Shown here: positions 61,376 through 64,000 of the stretch, piece by piece | Layout: every line of letters starts with the position of its first letter | How positions within the stretch are numbered: the first letter of the stretch is position 1 | Assembly (NCBI GenBank): GCA_035948315.1 | Contig: DASZJG010000056.1 | Span: 1 to 64,000, forward strand | DNA length: 64,000 bases | From: CAJCJE01 sp035948315 | Lineage (GTDB): Bacteria; Actinomycetota; Actinomycetes; Mycobacteriales; Pseudonocardiaceae | Direction: 5' to 3' | Notes under the pieces: generated by a model | What the model was told of the DNA's origin: nothing | Database searches by the model: none | Seen by the model: only the letters and a program-made list of their open reading frames with translations | Made by a program: the position numbers and the translations under genes

Positions 61376-62510
61376 ACGGGGCGGGTTCCGCCAACCCGCC
61401 CGCATCCCGCACCAGCCGTTCGAATGCCGACGCGCTGTGCGCCCAGTCGAAGGTCTCCGCGCGGCGCTTGCACGCCTCTCCGAGCTCACCGCGCAGTTCG
61501 GGATCGCAGAGCAGTTTTTCGACGTGGGTCACGAAATCGGCGCGGTCATCGGCGAGCAGACCGGTCACCGAGTCCACGATGGACTCCGTGACCCCACCTG
61601 CGGCGCGGTAGGCGACCGAGGGCACGCCGTGCGCGGCCGCCTCGACAATCGAGAGGCCCCAGCCTTCTTTGACCGACGGGCACAGGTGCACCCAGGAACG
61701 CGCGAGTATCCGGTGTTTCGTCAACTCGTCGACCCAACCGTGCAGGATCACCCGATCCGCGACACCGCGCCGCCGAACGTGCGCGCGCAGCGGCTCCAGC
61801 CACGGGCCGTCGCCGACCAGTTCGAGTCGCAGCCTCGGCCACCGATCCGCGAGAGTGGCGACCACGTCGATGGCGTGCTCCAGCCGTTTGTGCGGAACCA
61901 ACCTGCTCACCGCGACCAGCGTCGGGTCCTCGGCGCGTGGCTCGTTGATCGGTGGCGGGGCGTCCAGACCGTTGTGGACGACCGTGCAGCGGTCGCGGGA
62001 GACACCGAGTCTGTCGAGCTCACTCCTGGTGACCTCGGAAACCGTGACATACCGGCACCGGGCGTAGATCAGCGGTGCCAGCACGGACTCGATCCACCAA
62101 CCGATGCGGCCGCCGAACGGTCCGAGTGCGGACCGCCACTGCTCGCGGTGCACGTGGTGGACCAGCACGAGGATCGGGCACCGGGTAACCAACCGGGAGC
62201 AGAACGGCATACCGTTCTGGACGTCGACGATCAGGTCCGGCCGGATCAGCACGATCGCGACGAGGGCATGGAGGTAGACGGTGAACTTGTTGCCACGACG
62301 GCGGAATCGGACGCCGTCGCGCCACTCGCCCCGGCCGGCCCGGTCGTGCGCGGCGCACTGCACGGTGACGAGGTAGCCGCGCCGGACCAGTCCTTCCGCG
62401 ATGCGCTCCACGTAGCGTTCCGAACCACCGCCTTCCGGATGCCGGGTGTCGCGCCAGTTGAGCAGCAAAACGTGGGGCCTGCACCGCATGCGTCCAACAT
62501 AGGCGACCAA
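61347..62510 (-). CDS. GT4 glycosyltransferase
   Basis: 387 residues (a start seven residues later, at MRCRPHVLLLNWRD, is possible). HPEGGGSERYVERIAEGLVR is the acceptor-side glycine loop, VAVSRLVPHKRLEHAIDVVA begins the donor domain and HLCPSVKEGWGLSIVEAAAH the E-x7-E motif. Envelope glycan synthesis is likely from its neighbours. Similar genes lie beside the methyltransferase in mycobacteria (Rv0224c/Rv0225 region). Confidence 0.83.
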   Translation of the reverse strand: MVAYVGRMRCRPHVLLLNWRDTRHPEGGGSERYVERIAEGLVRRGYLVTVQCAAHDRAGRGEWRDGVRFRRRGNKFTVYLHALVAIVLIRPDLIVDVQNGMPFCSRLVTRCPILVLVHHVHREQWRSALGPFGGRIGWWIESVLAPLIYARCRYVTVSEVTRSELDRLGVSRDRCTVVHNGLDAPPPINEPRAEDPTLVAVSRLVPHKRLEHAIDVVATLADRWPRLRLELVGDGPWLEPLRAHVRRRGVADRVILHGWVDELTKHRILARSWVHLCPSVKEGWGLSIVEAAAHGVPSVAYRAAGGVTESIVDSVTGLLADDRADFVTHVEKLLCDPELRGELGEACKRRAETFDWAHSASAFERLVRDAGGLAEPAPFTELRPVAR

Positions 62511-62533
62511 TTCGGAAAGTGATAGTATTTACT

Positions 62534-63256
62534 ATGCCCGGGAACGATTCGCTTTCCAGGTCGATTCGACTGTTCCGCGCCTTCCTGGTCGAACAGAGCG
62601 ATCCCGACCATTTCTATTCGACGCTGGCCGCTGATTCGGTTCGCCAGCTGGCCGAGTTCACCACCCTGACGGGCCGGGTCCTGCTGGATGTCGGCGGCGG
62701 TCCCGGCTACTTCAACGACGCCTTCGCCTCGGCCGGCGCGCACTACCTCGGCGTCGACCCCGACCTCGGCGAACTCTCCGCGCGCGGCACGCCATCGAAC
62801 AGCATGATCCGGGCCAGCGGATGCGCTTTGCCGTTTCAGGACGACAGCGTGGACATCTGCTACTCGTCGAACGTGCTGGAACACGTCGGCGATCCGCGAG
62901 CGATGATCGACGAGATGATTCGGGTCACCCGACGTGGCGGCACGGTATTCATCTCCTTTACGCCCTGGTATTCACCGTGGGGCGGCCACGAAACCGCGCC
63001 ATGGCATTATCTCGGTGGCCATTACGCGCGGCGCCGGTACGTCCGCCGCACGGGCCGTCAACCGAAGAACCGGTTCGAGGAGAGCCTCTTTCCACTCACG
63101 GTCGGTGCTGCCCTGCGGCTGGCACGAGCGGCCAGGGCCGAACTGGTCGCCGCGTTCCCGCGCTACCACCCGTGGTGGGCTCGGTGGATCTCCGCCGTGC
63201 CGGTGCTGCGGGAGGTCGCGTCGTGGAACCTGGTCATGGTGTTGGCGAAACGCTGA
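62534..63256 (+). CDS. Class I SAM-dependent methyltransferase
   Basis: 240 residues from the ATG at 62534; TAGTAT seven bases before it is a good -10 box, suggesting a leaderless transcript, while the alternative GTG at 62519 would overlap that box. RVLLDVGGGPGYFNDAFASA is motif I, YLGVDPDLGEL motif II, and LPFQDDSVDICYSSNVLEHV the acidic post-motif region of Methyltransf_11. Substrate unknown; paired divergently with the GT4 gene. Confidence 0.82.
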   Translation: MPGNDSLSRSIRLFRAFLVEQSDPDHFYSTLAADSVRQLAEFTTLTGRVLLDVGGGPGYFNDAFASAGAHYLGVDPDLGELSARGTPSNSMIRASGCALPFQDDSVDICYSSNVLEHVGDPRAMIDEMIRVTRRGGTVFISFTPWYSPWGGHETAPWHYLGGHYARRRYVRRTGRQPKNRFEESLFPLTVGAALRLARAARAELVAAFPRYHPWWARWISAVPVLREVASWNLVMVLAKR

Positions 63257-64000
63257 TCGGGACGGTCTCGGTCGACCGGCCGACGGGTCGGCGCCTGCGC
63301 ACCACGAGCACCGCGACGCCACCGAGCACGATGACCACCCCGCCGATGCCCAGCGCCAGCGGCGCGGTCAGGGACAGCAGTCCCATGCCCGCCGCACCGG
63401 CGCGGGCCGAGTCGACATTCGACTGGACCGAGGCAGGCGTGAGGCTCATCGTCGCGTTGAAGATCACCGTCGGCGCCACGTTCCCGTTGATCACTCGCAT
63501 CTCCTGGTGCGGCTGCTCTTCGTCCTGCACGGTGGTGCCGGTCGCTGGCTCCACCCACAGCGTGCGCGTGTTGTGGTAGTACATGGCGACGTCGACCGAT
63601 GACTGTTCGGGCAGGCCGACCAGGCTGCCAGGGACCTGCTCGGCCTGCACCTCGATGTCCGGCACCACCTGCGTGAACTTGTAGACGTTCAAGCCGTCGA
63701 TGCTGGTGGTCCCGGCGTAGTGGGCCTCGGTCGCTCGCTGTGCGCCGACGTCATAGGCCAGGTAGTCGTGTTTTCCAGTGCCGAACGGGAAGGTGTAGAC
63801 CTGGCCCTGCGGCGCGACGTAGTCGACAATGTCCCGGCCGTGCGCGTCCTGGGCGTTGGAGTAGAACTGTTCGGTGCGTTGGCAGCCGGTCGCCTCAGCG
63901 CCGGTCGACCGGTTGAGGCAGACCTGCCGGTTGTAGGCGCTGACCACGTTGCCCTGATCGTCGGTGGTTCGCCCGTTGTCGTGCCACACCGCGATGTCGC
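63234..64000 (-). CDS. DUF3068-family envelope protein, 3' part
   Basis: The frame is open to the right window edge; about 255 C-terminal residues are present. Extracellular-type sequence (YTFPFGTGKHDYLAYDVGAQ, GTTSIDGLNVYKFTQVVPDI, YYHNTRTLWVEPATGTTVQD) is followed by one membrane segment (LALGIGGVVIVLGGVAVLVV) and an Arg-rich cytoplasmic end. This is the DUF3068 pattern of actinobacteria, sometimes annotated as porin PorA-like. The N-terminal signal is outside the window. Its end overlaps the methyltransferase gene by 23 bp. Confidence 0.82.
   Translation of the reverse strand, partial: DIAVWHDNGRTTDDQGNVVSAYNRQVCLNRSTGAEATGCQRTEQFYSNAQDAHGRDIVDYVAPQGQVYTFPFGTGKHDYLAYDVGAQRATEAHYAGTTSIDGLNVYKFTQVVPDIEVQAEQVPGSLVGLPEQSSVDVAMYYHNTRTLWVEPATGTTVQDEEQPHQEMRVINGNVAPTVIFNATMSLTPASVQSNVDSARAGAAGMGLLSLTAPLALGIGGVVIVLGGVAVLVVRRRRPVGRSTETVPISVSPTP

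Overview
The window is high-GC actinobacterial DNA. A cell-envelope block at the right end (AftD-type arabinofuranosyltransferase, DUF2613, DUF3068, GT4 and flippase genes) points to an arabinogalactan-making member of the Pseudonocardiales or a relative. All identifications come from reading motifs by eye; no database search was run.

Layout. 1-13 kb is accessory DNA: the 5' part of a large secreted DNRLRE/RHS-type gene with a small BMP-like secreted neighbour, integrase, WD40 and amidase remnants, a frameshifted IS5-type element, a truncated large serine recombinase, two redox genes, and a complete WXG100 / nuclease-toxin / immunity operon (9.4-11.5 kb). 12.4-36.6 kb is a biosynthetic cluster, almost wholly on the minus strand. 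37.8-45.9 kb is a plus-strand operon of the Nit1C / MSMEG_0565-0572 type (FAD oxidoreductase, amidohydrolase, MSMEG_0572-family protein, radical SAM, GNAT-AIR synthase fusion, two nitrilases, glycosyltransferase). 46.6-53.3 kb holds patatin, VOC, SDR/TetR, a dihydropteroate synthase paralogue and a frameshifted MFS gene. 53.3-64 kb is the envelope block.

Biosynthetic cluster. FabH-like synthase, 3-hydroxyacyl-CoA dehydrogenase and crotonyl-CoA carboxylase/reductase look like a C4 supply line for ethylmalonyl-CoA (no crotonase is seen here). PKS1 is one KS-AT-ACP-TE module without reductive domains. PKS2 is an ACP-plus-docking protein that has lost its KS and AT. Around them sit three unusual KASIII-like synthases and three smaller thiolase-fold partners that have Leu where the catalytic Cys should be, two discrete ACPs, and ACAD plus ACAD-C-terminal-like pairs. 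One branch adds a BtrJ-like ATP-grasp ligase and a BtrK-like PLP decarboxylase, which suggests an amino acid is loaded on an ACP and decarboxylated to an amino-acyl starter. A holo-ACP synthase is encoded in the cluster. I infer a small nitrogen-containing acyl/polyketide product; its structure cannot be read from the sequence.

The cluster shows heavy remodelling: a duplicated fabH leader, operator and first codons placed in front of a KASIII gene; a copy of an ACAD module ruined by an amber codon and an IS110 remnant; an ABC exporter lacking Walker A to B; a P450 lacking the haem-ligand loop; and related recombinase remnants in the same orientation at 5.4 kb and 37.0 kb. The Nit1C-type operon lies just outside the right-hand remnant and carries its own oddity, a second nitrilase with Cys and Glu of the catalytic triad both changed to Asp.
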